The notes beneath the pieces were generated by a model that ran no database searches, was not told the origin of the DNA, and saw nothing but the letters and a program-made list of their open reading frames with translations. Both the position numbers and the translations under genes were made by a program. From NCBI GenBank assembly GCA_963576475.1, contig OY754970.1:28843091-28907090 (forward strand): a stretch of DNA of 64,000 bases. The letters run 5' to 3'. Positions within the stretch are counted from its first letter, which is position 1. Every line of letters starts with the position of its first letter. Of this stretch, positions 55,290 to 64,000 are shown piece after piece. The DNA comes from Molanna angustata (Eukaryota; Arthropoda; Insecta; Trichoptera; Molannidae).

Positions 55290-55555
55290 AAAAAAAATAA
55301 TTGTGGGGCTTTGAGGGTAAACTGATCTTGGGGTGTGTGCATCCTGGAGGTCGCCCTTCTGGTGACCGAAATGATACATCTCTCCTGTGACCTCCGGGCT
55401 GCTCTTGAGCAACCTAAAGGTCACCCTCACGCACCTATACGCGGCACACTTTTTAAGTGCGCCTTTTGCTGGCGTATTCAGTGGACTCGAAAAGGAGACT
55501 TCATCTCCTAAAGCGAGTCTGGGGTGGTGGTGGGCCAACTCTCAAAACGTTTTCA
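55290..55555 (-). repeat. GC-rich retroelement tail
   Basis: A GC-rich block between AT-rich flanks with an A-rich tail on the minus strand near 55285-55297. An open frame exists but I recognise no motif. It resembles the other GC-rich tails in the window. Confidence 0.4.
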
Positions 55556-56402
55556 GTCAATGAAATATTAATGTCTTATATATAGTAAAATGATGACATG
55601 TTAATATGCAAGAAAACAATTAAGAATTTTAGTAAGTGGTGAATAGACAAAAGGGCGTGTTTGTGATATAAAATTAATTAAACAAGTAAGTCCAACACCT
55701 GCATAAATTGCATGAATTTTATGTACCTAAGAATTTTATTTCTACAAAGATGACAATCAGTAAATATACTTTTAATTGAGCCAAATTTCTATATTTATTG
55801 AATGCTGCATATTAATTTTTAAATATACCCAACTCAATCGTGTTTGTGCCATAATATAATTACGAGAGATTATATTAACTTTTCACCTTGTCCGTGTATT
55901 ACATAATACATATATATATATATATGGTAGGTATATCGACATACATAATACTGACTGATTACCTACGTATTGTCAGATATGTCACAAAAGTGAAGATAAG
56001 TATACAAGTATACATTATGCATAGTGTAAAGGAAATATGTGAACAATAGATACAACAGTTTACTTAGCTGTATTTCAAATTTTTCTTCTATAATTGACAT
56101 TTTTTTTCTACTTCTAATATGCCTTCTATACTTTAACTGATATACTATGAATAGCAACAAATGCTTTCATAAAAGCAGGAATGTATTTTTCCTGTGACGT
56201 GTACTTTTTCTTATTATAAGTTTAATATTTCTATTTTTATAATAATAATTTTATGTGCAACTAATTATATAACTAATACATATGTGCAGGTACCTACTTA
56301 GTTATTCCAAAATCCTACCATAATCAACTATGGCTCCGTTTGAGTCTGAACAATAACCATTATTGTATTAATATGTAGGGAATCTGTATTGTACTCTCTA
56401 AA
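55556..56402. other. No gene seen
   Basis: AT-rich intergenic or intronic DNA with a short TATATATA run at 55908-55925. Confidence 0.35.
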
Positions 56403-56500
56403 CCGGGGGTCGGCAACCTTTTGTTGTAAAAGGGCCAAATATTATACGTGGGGATTAGTGCGGGCCGAAATATCGCGGGGGCGGGGCCATCGTGCGGGCG
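56403..56500. repeat. hAT-type terminal sequence
   Basis: GGGGGTCGGCAACCTTTTG followed by AGGGCCAAAT is the familiar end of many hAT DNA transposons and MITEs. The opposite end is not found, so this is a fragment. Confidence 0.6.
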
Positions 56501-56619
56501 TTATATTCAAAATATTTTGATTTATTTATTTATTTGTTGTATTCCATTACTCCTTTGTATATTGTTCCTTATAATGCTTGAATAACATATATTTTTTACG
56601 TTATTCAAACATAGTCACT

Positions 56620-57215
56620 ACTCGCCGTGTTCGACTATTGGTCGATTTGTATCTGGGTTCCAACATATGTGACACCGGTGGTTGTGAAGCGGAAGTGAAA
56701 AGACGCATCGCCATGGCAAAGGGAACACTGGGAAAGCTCACAAGAGTGTAAAAGGACAGGACCATCACAAAAAACACGAAGGCTAGACTCATCAGGGCTC
56801 TGATATTCTCGATGTTCCTTTATGGTGTGGAAACATGAACACTTAGGGAGTCAGAGCGAATTAAAGAGGATCGATGCTTTCGAAATGTGGTGCTGAAGGC
56901 GTATGTTGCGCATCCCATGGACAGACAGAAGAACGAATGTGTCAATCGTCTGTCGATGATATGTTACAGACGTATCCTTCAATTCTTTGGACACATTGCC
57001 AGAAGGGAACCAGACTGCCTCGAGAAGCTTGTTGTGATGGGCAGCGTGGAAGGACGGAGATCTCGTAGTCGCTCACTGGCCAGATGGAGTGATTTGGTTA
57101 AGTCCACAATGGGGTCTTCGGTGACTGGTGCTCTGGGTTCAGCTCAAAACAGATTGGCATGGAGGCGGGCCATACGTGTGGCGACGGACTACAGTCGCTA
57201 TCCTCACTCATGAGT
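56620..57215 (+). pseudogene. LINE RT C-terminal fragment, another family
   Basis: Conceptual frames: EVKRRIAMAKGTLGKLTRV, TKARLIRALIFSMFLYGVET, then the ORF 56887-57213 with RILQFFGHIARREPD. Stops and shifts break it. More decayed than the others. Confidence 0.7.
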
Positions 57216-58478
57216 AAAAAGAAGAATATAATATTGTATTATTACACAGAAGCCCGACTGTGGAACTATCTTACGAATTCTGTGTTTCCACCCTCTTTTT
57301 AATCCGGGTATTTTTAAGATCCGATTTTATATTTTACAGAGCAAATTGCAAACCCTCCCCAACGCTACGTTATGGGCTTCTTCGGAGGAGTATAATGTAC
57401 CCAAATCCTAATAGCTAGTGTCCTCTACGTAGCCATGTTTAAAAAAATATTTATTCAGAATCAGAAAATAACTTGTAATCCTTCTGTGTTCGCTTTATGA
57501 ATGAGATCCGCGATCGACTGAACAAATTTGTACTCATATATTATGTCGAGACAAAATCAATATTTTATGTGAATGCGCCGTTACTTTTATTGTTGAAAAT
57601 CATACATTTGAGTGTCATTTTATCGTTAAAGTTGTAGAATGGAGGGTATGCAAAAACGTTATGATGATGAATATGCGCAACAAAAAATATAAACAGATGT
57701 GACAGGCGATGAATGAGATCTACTAATCCCTTAGTTTGCACGATAATGCCATGCCTTGATGGTGCATTACTAACCTCCAGGCTATGCTTTAGACTTTGGT
57801 CTCTGTAGTAGTCTTTTGCCTTCCCTCTGTCGGGATCGAATCCTGGCCTCCGAATCCAGATTCCAGGACGCTATCACTCGGTCAACAAACACGTCACGTT
57901 AGTATCATTTCTCAATAAAACTAATCATCTTTAATCTACATATAACTTTGATAATTATGGATCAATCATTGGTTTAACTACAAAGACAAGAGGGATTCCA
58001 AAAATAGACTTTACGTTTTCCAATTTATCATTTACAGAGATATTGTTAATACATTTTACGAGTTTGTCAAGGGTAACCATATTTGTGATATCACTTTTAA
58101 AATAAAAAAAAAAAAACAATTTTGATCAATTGACCATATACCAATGCTAAGGATGTTAAAAATAAAAACAAATGCCAAATTGTCACAACTATACCTACAA
58201 AGGACGATAACTTTTCATTACGCTCACATAAAGCAACCCTTGTAGCCTTGTAAGTATTACATAGAGTTTTCCAGTTATTTTCAGTGTAAACACGTATTCA
58301 AAAATGAATTTTGTAGATACATATATTAAAAAAAAACGGCATTATTTTTTTGCTATTCAAATAAAATTTTAATACTAAGTTTTAGTAAAATCCTTAATTT
58401 ATAACAAAATATATTTGCAGTAAATAACAAGCACAGATATTCCTAATAAAAAATAAGTTGATTAACACGATATTTCCA
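57216..58478. other. No gene seen apart from a tRNA-like piece
   Basis: AT-rich. At about 57826-57895 the minus strand has an A-box-like TTGACCGAGTGATAGCG and a B-box-like GATTCGATCCCG in tRNA spacing, a likely SINE head. Confidence 0.4.
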
Positions 58479-58590
58479 ATAAGTTGACTATCTGTGCATA
58501 CTTTAAATGAATTAAAACCCAGATTTATAAATAAATAAGTTGACTATCTGTGCATACTTTAAATGAATTAAACCAGATTTATAAATAAAT
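58479..58590. repeat. Tandem duplication, about 56-bp unit
   Basis: AATAAGTTGACTATCTGTGC ... TTTATAAATA occurs twice in a row with one small deletion. Confidence 0.85.
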
Positions 58591-59204
58591 TAGAGCCACA
58601 TACATTATGTGACGATATGTGACTTTATTTTTACAAGTACAGGACATTATTTATTGGACGTTTTATTCATACCCAATAATTATTTAACTAAAAAAATAGG
58701 TAAAAAAATCCTTGATGGAAAAATACTGCACTACATTGACAGATTTTAATGCAATTATGTGTTATAGATTTCATCTACGTTTGTTTACATTTTCAAATAT
58801 TTTACAAATTAAGTGTAAGTGTGAAGTCAAAGGTGGACTGGATTCAAACTTTGGTTCACCATGCTTGTCCAGCCTACTGATTGCTTAGTAAAAGATCCAT
58901 CTAAAGTGTCTCTAATCTAACGGAAAATGTGAGAGTATCTAGTTATTTTGAAGATTCATATTACCATGCTCCAGAAATATGAATTTAGCCAGGAAGTGCA
59001 AAGATCAAATTTTAATATTTTTTTTCTATGAAAAAAATAATATATTAGTATGTTTTGTGCAATGAAATGATTTTGAACTACCTGTTTACTGATAAAAATG
59101 GATATACCTACATGCAAAAAATCTTTTTTAATTTTTTTAATGAATTTTTAATTACAAGTTATGTATTTTAAAATGAACTTAAAAGGATAATAATCAATAT
59201 TATT

Positions 59205-59790
59205 ATATTGGAAATAAGGGCAAGACTTGCCGCGGCAAATAAATGCTATGATGGACTGCTAAAGCACCTAAGGTCACGAATCATCTCTCGTAAAACAAAA
59301 ACCCTCATTTACAAAACTCTTCTTAGACCGGTCATAACATATTCATCAGAATGCTGGACATTGACCAAGAAGGATGAAAATGCATTGTTGGTGTTTGAAA
59401 GGAAAATAGTTCGCAAAATATTTGGCCCTACCTGTGAAGGAGGATCTTGGAGGATCCGGTTTAACCATGAGCTAGAAATAATGTATGGCGAACCAAACGT
59501 TGTCCAATACATCAAAATACAACGTCTACGTTGGCTCGGACACGTTTGTAGAATGGAGGATAGTCGGGTCCCAAAGAAAGTATTGGACACCTGTCCTGAA
59601 GGAAGAAGAAGCAGAGGGAGACCTATTAGGATGAGATGGCTGGACGACATCGAGGGCGATATAAGAGCGATCGGACAGACAAATTGGAGGAGACTTATAG
59701 CTGTCGACAAGGCGGGATGAAGGCAGTTTCTTGAGGAAGTCAAGGCCCACACCGGGTTGTAGCGCGATTGCTGATATGCTGATGATTATA
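59205..59790 (+). pseudogene. LINE 3' fragment, RT C-terminal tail
   Basis: The longest of this family's tails: one frame from 59208 with ARLAAANKCYDGLLKHLRSR, LIYKTLLRPVITYSSECWTL, FERKIVRKIFGPTCEGG, IQRLRWLGHVCRMED and GRPIRMRWLDDIEGD. A frameshift follows before FLEEVKAHTGL. It is 5'-truncated after the RT core and ends near a CTGATGATTA tail. Confidence 0.8.
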
Positions 59791-60890
59791 TTGGATGTAG
59801 GACACGTATGTCTAAATTATATATATTTTAGATTTTAACTTACCACCTCACTCGTTCTTACTCTACAGTTTTTTTAACTTACCTACTTCTTTTTGCTTCC
59901 TTACCATCTGCTAAAATCTAAACTAACTCATGTGCGTTGTAAAAGTAAAGTGTAAATATGTATGCAAACAGGAATACATATATGCAAAATGTTCAGTATT
60001 TTTAAATAGTCTATGAAACATCTTGATAGGAAAGGAAATTTGTTAATATTAAAACATGGATATTTGCGTACAAAAGTACATAAACGTACCTATAATTTAA
60101 ATGCATCGGTAGTATAGCAATAATTGTGAGCTAGACAAGTAATCTCCAACTCAAATCCTGTCTTTATCTACATATTTAATAGTCTTTTTAACTGTCACTT
60201 ACATGATTGATTGCTTAAAAAACGAGTGAGGTTAGAAGTTTGTATTTGTTTGTAAAAGGTAATACCTATAAGAAAATGTGCAATGATACCTATATTAATG
60301 CAATCAAAATTGAGACAAGAAAAAAAGCGTTCAGAAAAAAAAATCCTGATTGAGATGAAAATAAGGTATGAATTTTATTTATTTAACAATTCCACATTTG
60401 TAAATCGTTGTTTTTGTCTTTGGGGTATATTTATTTATTTAATGAAGAGTTCCCTGCTGATTTCATATCAATATATTTCAATAACTATTATTTTAAATTC
60501 ATTCAATGTAATTTCATATGTATGAAATGAAATAAAACGTTCAAACGACTATAATTTTGACCAGCGAGTTCCTTCACTTAATTAGAAATGTCGAAGTTCA
60601 ACTTGTTTCAATGTGTAAAATGTTAATGAATGTGGCAGGGCCCAATATTAAAATAAAAAGTACACTTTCGTTTCTTGAAATTTTATACGAAATAGTTCAT
60701 TAAATGTTAATGCGTAGGAATATATTAACGGTACAACTGATGAAAATCAGTGTTGTACAACCTTTGAATTTTTTATTTGTGTATGTTCATCGATTTCTTT
60801 TTACCATTATCAATCAATACTTGGCTCCAAAGATCCTAAATTTAGTTTCAAAAGATATAAAGAACATACATTTAATAGAAAATACAAGAC
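59791..60890. other. No gene seen
   Basis: AT-rich with no supported feature. Confidence 0.35.
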
Positions 60891-61067
60891 TTAAACATAC
60901 ATACAATACAAACATGGTTATATAACAAAGGGATCAACTATTGTCAGCAAATTCTCAATTCATAACAACATACATACAATACAAACATGGTTATATAACA
61001 AAGGGATCAACTATTGTCAGCAAATTCTCAATTCATAACAACATACATACAATACAAACATGGTTAT
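60891..61067. repeat. 73-bp tandem repeat, about 2.4 copies, cut by an LTR
   Basis: The unit starts ACATACATACAATACAAACA and includes GGGATCAACTATTGTCAGCA. The third copy stops after CATGGTTAT, where the LTR begins. Confidence 0.88.
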
Positions 61068-61307
61068 TGTTGCACTTATATTTTTATATAAATAAAATAC
61101 TTTCTCTTGGATGAAGACTGATTATATATATTTAAATGACTGTTTACATGTTAGAGAGCAAGACGGAAGTGCATCATTCAAAATGCATAGAATGCACTGT
61201 TGCTTGCACTATCTATTTCCTGACCAAAGATACAAAACACTATGGCCATAGATGTATAGATAATATAATATTATCTATACATCTATGACAGTTCATATTA
61301 TCCAACA
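61068..61307 (-). repeat. Short 3' LTR
   Basis: Runs from TGTTGCACTTATA to TTATCCAACA, with TGTTG/CAACA inverted tips, 240 bp. It contains an inner hairpin at 61244-61290 (CATAGATGTATAGATAATAT and partner). Confidence 0.75.
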
Positions 61308-61320
61308 TCCCTCCTTTTCT
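61308..61320 (-). other. Polypurine tract
   Basis: The minus strand reads AGAAAAGGAGGGA directly before the LTR. Confidence 0.7.
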
Positions 61321-61436
61321 ACAAAAACAAAAGATTATTATTTTGGTTTATACATAGTGCAAGCATTCAGTACGACAGTATACATAATATATTTTCAATA
61401 ATACAATTATGAGCCAGACATTACAAAAATAAAAAT

Positions 61437-64000
61437 TCAGTCAAATTCAGAAAATGAAAACCTCTTTGGTTTTTTAATAAACCTTCCAGACTGTGTTTTG
61501 GTCCGAGTGTCTGTCTCATTCCGCACATCACTCGGTGTATCTCCAATATCTCCCCCTGAAAAACCAGAATTAGAAGAAGTTGTCGGCACTTCAGAATCGT
61601 TTCTATTGACGAGAATACTTTTATATGGGATTATATTAGACCTATTTTCTGACTTGTTTAAAATTATGTGTTTCCTATTTCTCCGATATGTTGTACCATC
61701 TGGTGTTTTTATGATATATGACCTAGGAAATTTTTCTAATTTTTTAATTACTTTTGCTGGCATCCAGTCACTTTTAGGATTCTTTTTGTAAAGAACTGAA
61801 TCACCCACATATAATGTGTCTTGTTCTTTGGCATGATTATCATAATATTCCTTCATGTTTTGTTGACGTTTTAACATTTTATTTTTGTATTCCTTGAATT
61901 TTACAACATTTGGTTTTAATTGTTCTGACATAATGGGAATATTACATCTAAGTTGTCTTGACATGAGCAGCTGAGCAGGTGATGGAAGATCTTTTTTAGG
62001 AGTATTTCTATAATGTAACAAAGCTAAATAAGGGTCGGTTTTTGATTCATAGCTTTTTATTAAAATATTTTTAATAATCTTCACAGCACTTTCAGCTTGT
62101 CCATTACTCTGTGGGTAATGTGGGCTAGTGGTAATATGTTCTATATCCCATTCGTGAACAAAATTTTTAAAGATTGCTGAGTTAAAAGGTGGACCGTTGT
62201 CGCTTACCAATTGTAATGGTATTCCATAACGAGCAAATATAGATTTTAAATTAGTAACTACTAGATTTGCTGTATAACCCGATGTTAAAAGAACAGTTTC
62301 AATGTATTTTGAATAGTAATCCACGACTACTAAATATGTTTGTGATTTAAAAGTTAGAAAATCTATCCCTACTCTTTCCCATGGATATGAACATATTTTA
62401 TATGGAATAAGAGACTGTTTTGGAAGATTTGGTTTAAATTTGGAGCAAACATTACACTGATCTATAATATTCTGTATATCGGAATTCATATTAGGCCAAA
62501 ATACTATATTTCTAGCAAATTCTTTAGACTTGGACATACCTTGGTGACCAGCATGAATTTTATTTAATATATCGGGACGTAATATTTCCGGTATAATAAG
62601 ACATGATCCTTTAAATATCAAATCATTGATGACGTGAATTTCACCTTGTATGTTCCAATAAGGACGAGTTGACGGATTAGTTTGATTTTTGTGTTTAGGC
62701 CAACCTTCCGTATAATATTTTTTAAGAGTTTGTAATGTACAATCACCATTCGTAACATCTAAAATCTCTTTTAATTTCTCTTCAGAGACTGCTAGATTAG
62801 TAAATAGTAAATTTATATGAATTTCAATTTCTTTCTCGACTTCGGTAATTTCCGTATCCGGTAATGCGGCTCTAGACAATGTATCTGGTATATACATATA
62901 TTTACCTGGGACAAATTTAACATCTAAACTATATTTTTGTAAAGCCATCATCATTCGTTGTAGACGTATAGGAACGTCTGTGAGTGACTTTTTAAATAAC
63001 GAGACAAGTGGTTTATGATCGGTTTCCACTTCTACCATCTGACCATATACATATTGATGGAATTTTTGACAGCCGAATAGAATGGCGTAAAGCTCCTTTT
63101 CTATTTGTGCATATCTCTGCTGACAGTGGGTTAATGATTTTGAACCATAAGCCACTGGTCTACCTTCTTGTAAGATGACAGCGCCTACAGCTGACTGCGA
63201 TGAATCTACCGCTAATTTTAAAGGTTTATTTATATCATAATTTTTTAAGACAGGAGACGAACAAATAATATTTTTCAAATGTTGAAAAGCTTGGTCATGG
63301 TTTGAATCCCATATCCAAGTTGAATCTTTTTTCAACAAATTTCTAAATATTTCAGTGTTAACTGAAAGATTTTTAATAAAAGGTCCTAGGTAATTGATCA
63401 TACCGAGGAATCTTTGTAAATCTTTCATATTTTTAGGTGTTGTCATTTCACTTATAGCCCTAATTTTAGATGGATCTGGTTTGATTCCTTCTGAATTGAA
63501 AATATGTCCTAGAAATTTTATTTCATTTTGGCCAAAATTACATTTTTCTTTGTTAAACTTTAGGTTGACTTCTCTGGCTCTTTGTAAGACTTTTTTCAAT
63601 CTGATATTATGTAATTCTTCAGTCTCCCCATAAACTAGGAAATCATCTACAAAAATTATTACTCCTTCAATATCTGAAAATAATTCCATCATGATTCGAT
63701 AAAATATTTCCGGAGCACAGTTAATACCATAAGGCAAACGTAAGAATTTGTATCTCCCAAATGGGGTTTGGAAAGTGCATAACTCTGAACTTTCACTATC
63801 TAATTTTAACATCCAAAAACCTGAATTAGCGTCTAAATTAGAAAATATTTTTGCGTTTTTTAATTTATGCCTCAACTCCTCGACAGTTGGAAATTGATAA
63901 TGTGACCTGAGAATCACTCGATTTAGGTTTCTGGGATCAAGGCATATTCTTAGGCTTTTATCACGTTTCTCTACAATGACCATCGAACTTACCCACGGGG
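61437..64000 (-). CDS. Gypsy pol polyprotein (RT-RNase H-integrase), partial
   Basis: Open to the window edge: codons before the first Met at 63983 (SS, then MVIVEKRDKSLRICLDPRNL) continue the RT. The catalytic box is IIFVDDFLVYG. RNase H follows (LKLAVDSSQSAVGAVI). The integrase zinc finger reads HAGHQGMSKSKEFARNIVFW then CNVCSKF. The core Asp is in WERVGIDFL, the second in LVSDNGPPFN and the Glu in QSNGQAESAVK. A C-terminal segment (VGDSVLYKKNPKSDWMPAKV) precedes a Ser/Thr-rich end. No stop or shift in 848 codons from the Met, so this copy may be recent. Confidence 0.92.
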   Translation of the reverse strand, partial: PWVSSMVIVEKRDKSLRICLDPRNLNRVILRSHYQFPTVEELRHKLKNAKIFSNLDANSGFWMLKLDSESSELCTFQTPFGRYKFLRLPYGINCAPEIFYRIMMELFSDIEGVIIFVDDFLVYGETEELHNIRLKKVLQRAREVNLKFNKEKCNFGQNEIKFLGHIFNSEGIKPDPSKIRAISEMTTPKNMKDLQRFLGMINYLGPFIKNLSVNTEIFRNLLKKDSTWIWDSNHDQAFQHLKNIICSSPVLKNYDINKPLKLAVDSSQSAVGAVILQEGRPVAYGSKSLTHCQQRYAQIEKELYAILFGCQKFHQYVYGQMVEVETDHKPLVSLFKKSLTDVPIRLQRMMMALQKYSLDVKFVPGKYMYIPDTLSRAALPDTEITEVEKEIEIHINLLFTNLAVSEEKLKEILDVTNGDCTLQTLKKYYTEGWPKHKNQTNPSTRPYWNIQGEIHVINDLIFKGSCLIIPEILRPDILNKIHAGHQGMSKSKEFARNIVFWPNMNSDIQNIIDQCNVCSKFKPNLPKQSLIPYKICSYPWERVGIDFLTFKSQTYLVVVDYYSKYIETVLLTSGYTANLVVTNLKSIFARYGIPLQLVSDNGPPFNSAIFKNFVHEWDIEHITTSPHYPQSNGQAESAVKIIKNILIKSYESKTDPYLALLHYRNTPKKDLPSPAQLLMSRQLRCNIPIMSEQLKPNVVKFKEYKNKMLKRQQNMKEYYDNHAKEQDTLYVGDSVLYKKNPKSDWMPAKVIKKLEKFPRSYIIKTPDGTTYRRNRKHIILNKSENRSNIIPYKSILVNRNDSEVPTTSSNSGFSGGDIGDTPSDVRNETDTRTKTQSGRFIKKPKRFSFSEFD

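Larger units (their letters stand above)
61068..64000 (-). mobile_element. Second Ty3/Gypsy element, 3' part
   Basis: The 3' LTR, polypurine tract and pol are present; protease, gag and the 5' LTR would be right of the window. Different family from the element at 6.9-14.3 kb (short LTR, different RT). Confidence 0.88.

Overview
This is AT-rich animal DNA, almost certainly from an insect. It has spliceosomal introns with GT-AG borders, a five-exon gene for the mitochondrial protease ATP23, a multi-exon Cys-loop ligand-gated chloride channel of insect type, and a dense mix of insect-style transposons (Tc1/mariner, pogo, Ty3/Gypsy, LINEs, Penelope-like elements, tRNA-derived SINEs, many MITEs). 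The SINE heads and frequent GTAGGTACCTAC-like words recall moths or caddisflies, but that is only an impression. I see no bacterial operons, CRISPR arrays or phage genes.

Layout. 0.8-1.3 kb (+): the last two exons of a protein whose Cys-rich tail resembles tRNA-dihydrouridine synthase 1-like. 2.4-4.2 kb: a complete Tc1 element whose transposase appears to be split by an 82-bp spliceosomal-type intron. 4.3-4.9 kb: a broken DUF7869-like gene. 5.7-14.3 kb: a young full-length Gypsy element next to an inverted solo LTR of the same family, giving a 2.4-kb head-to-head palindrome. 15.3-17.2 kb: GC-rich retroelement tails. 17.7-26.8 kb (+): ATP23, with introns full of MITEs, SINEs, LINE ends and a Penelope remnant. 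27.9-29.1 kb: a 443-bp-arm foldback between two (TA)n tracts. 32.0-48.5 kb (-): six exons of the chloride channel, whose introns hold a Penelope-like element, LINE pieces, a SINE, an apparently intact pogo-like transposon (40.7-43.7 kb) and a LINE with a 64-bp target duplication. 48.6-61 kb: minisatellites, MITEs, another Penelope-like remnant and several LINE 3' ends. 61.1-64.0 kb (-): the 3' part of a second Ty3/Gypsy element, running off the window.

How it fits together. Only three loci look like host genes (DUS1L-like end, ATP23, chloride channel), plus one unassigned ORF at 27.0 kb. Their joins were checked by hand: reading frame is kept at every splice junction proposed for ATP23 (243 aa) and the channel (365 aa visible, N-terminus not found). 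Nearly everything else is mobile DNA. I found no convincing new multi-gene system. The most unusual structures are the nested LTR palindrome made by two insertions that overlap at one target site, the head-to-head Penelope-like remnants carrying hammerhead-ribozyme-like motifs, the intron inside the Tc1 transposase, and the pogo-like element with arrays of TTGAAC motifs at both ends.
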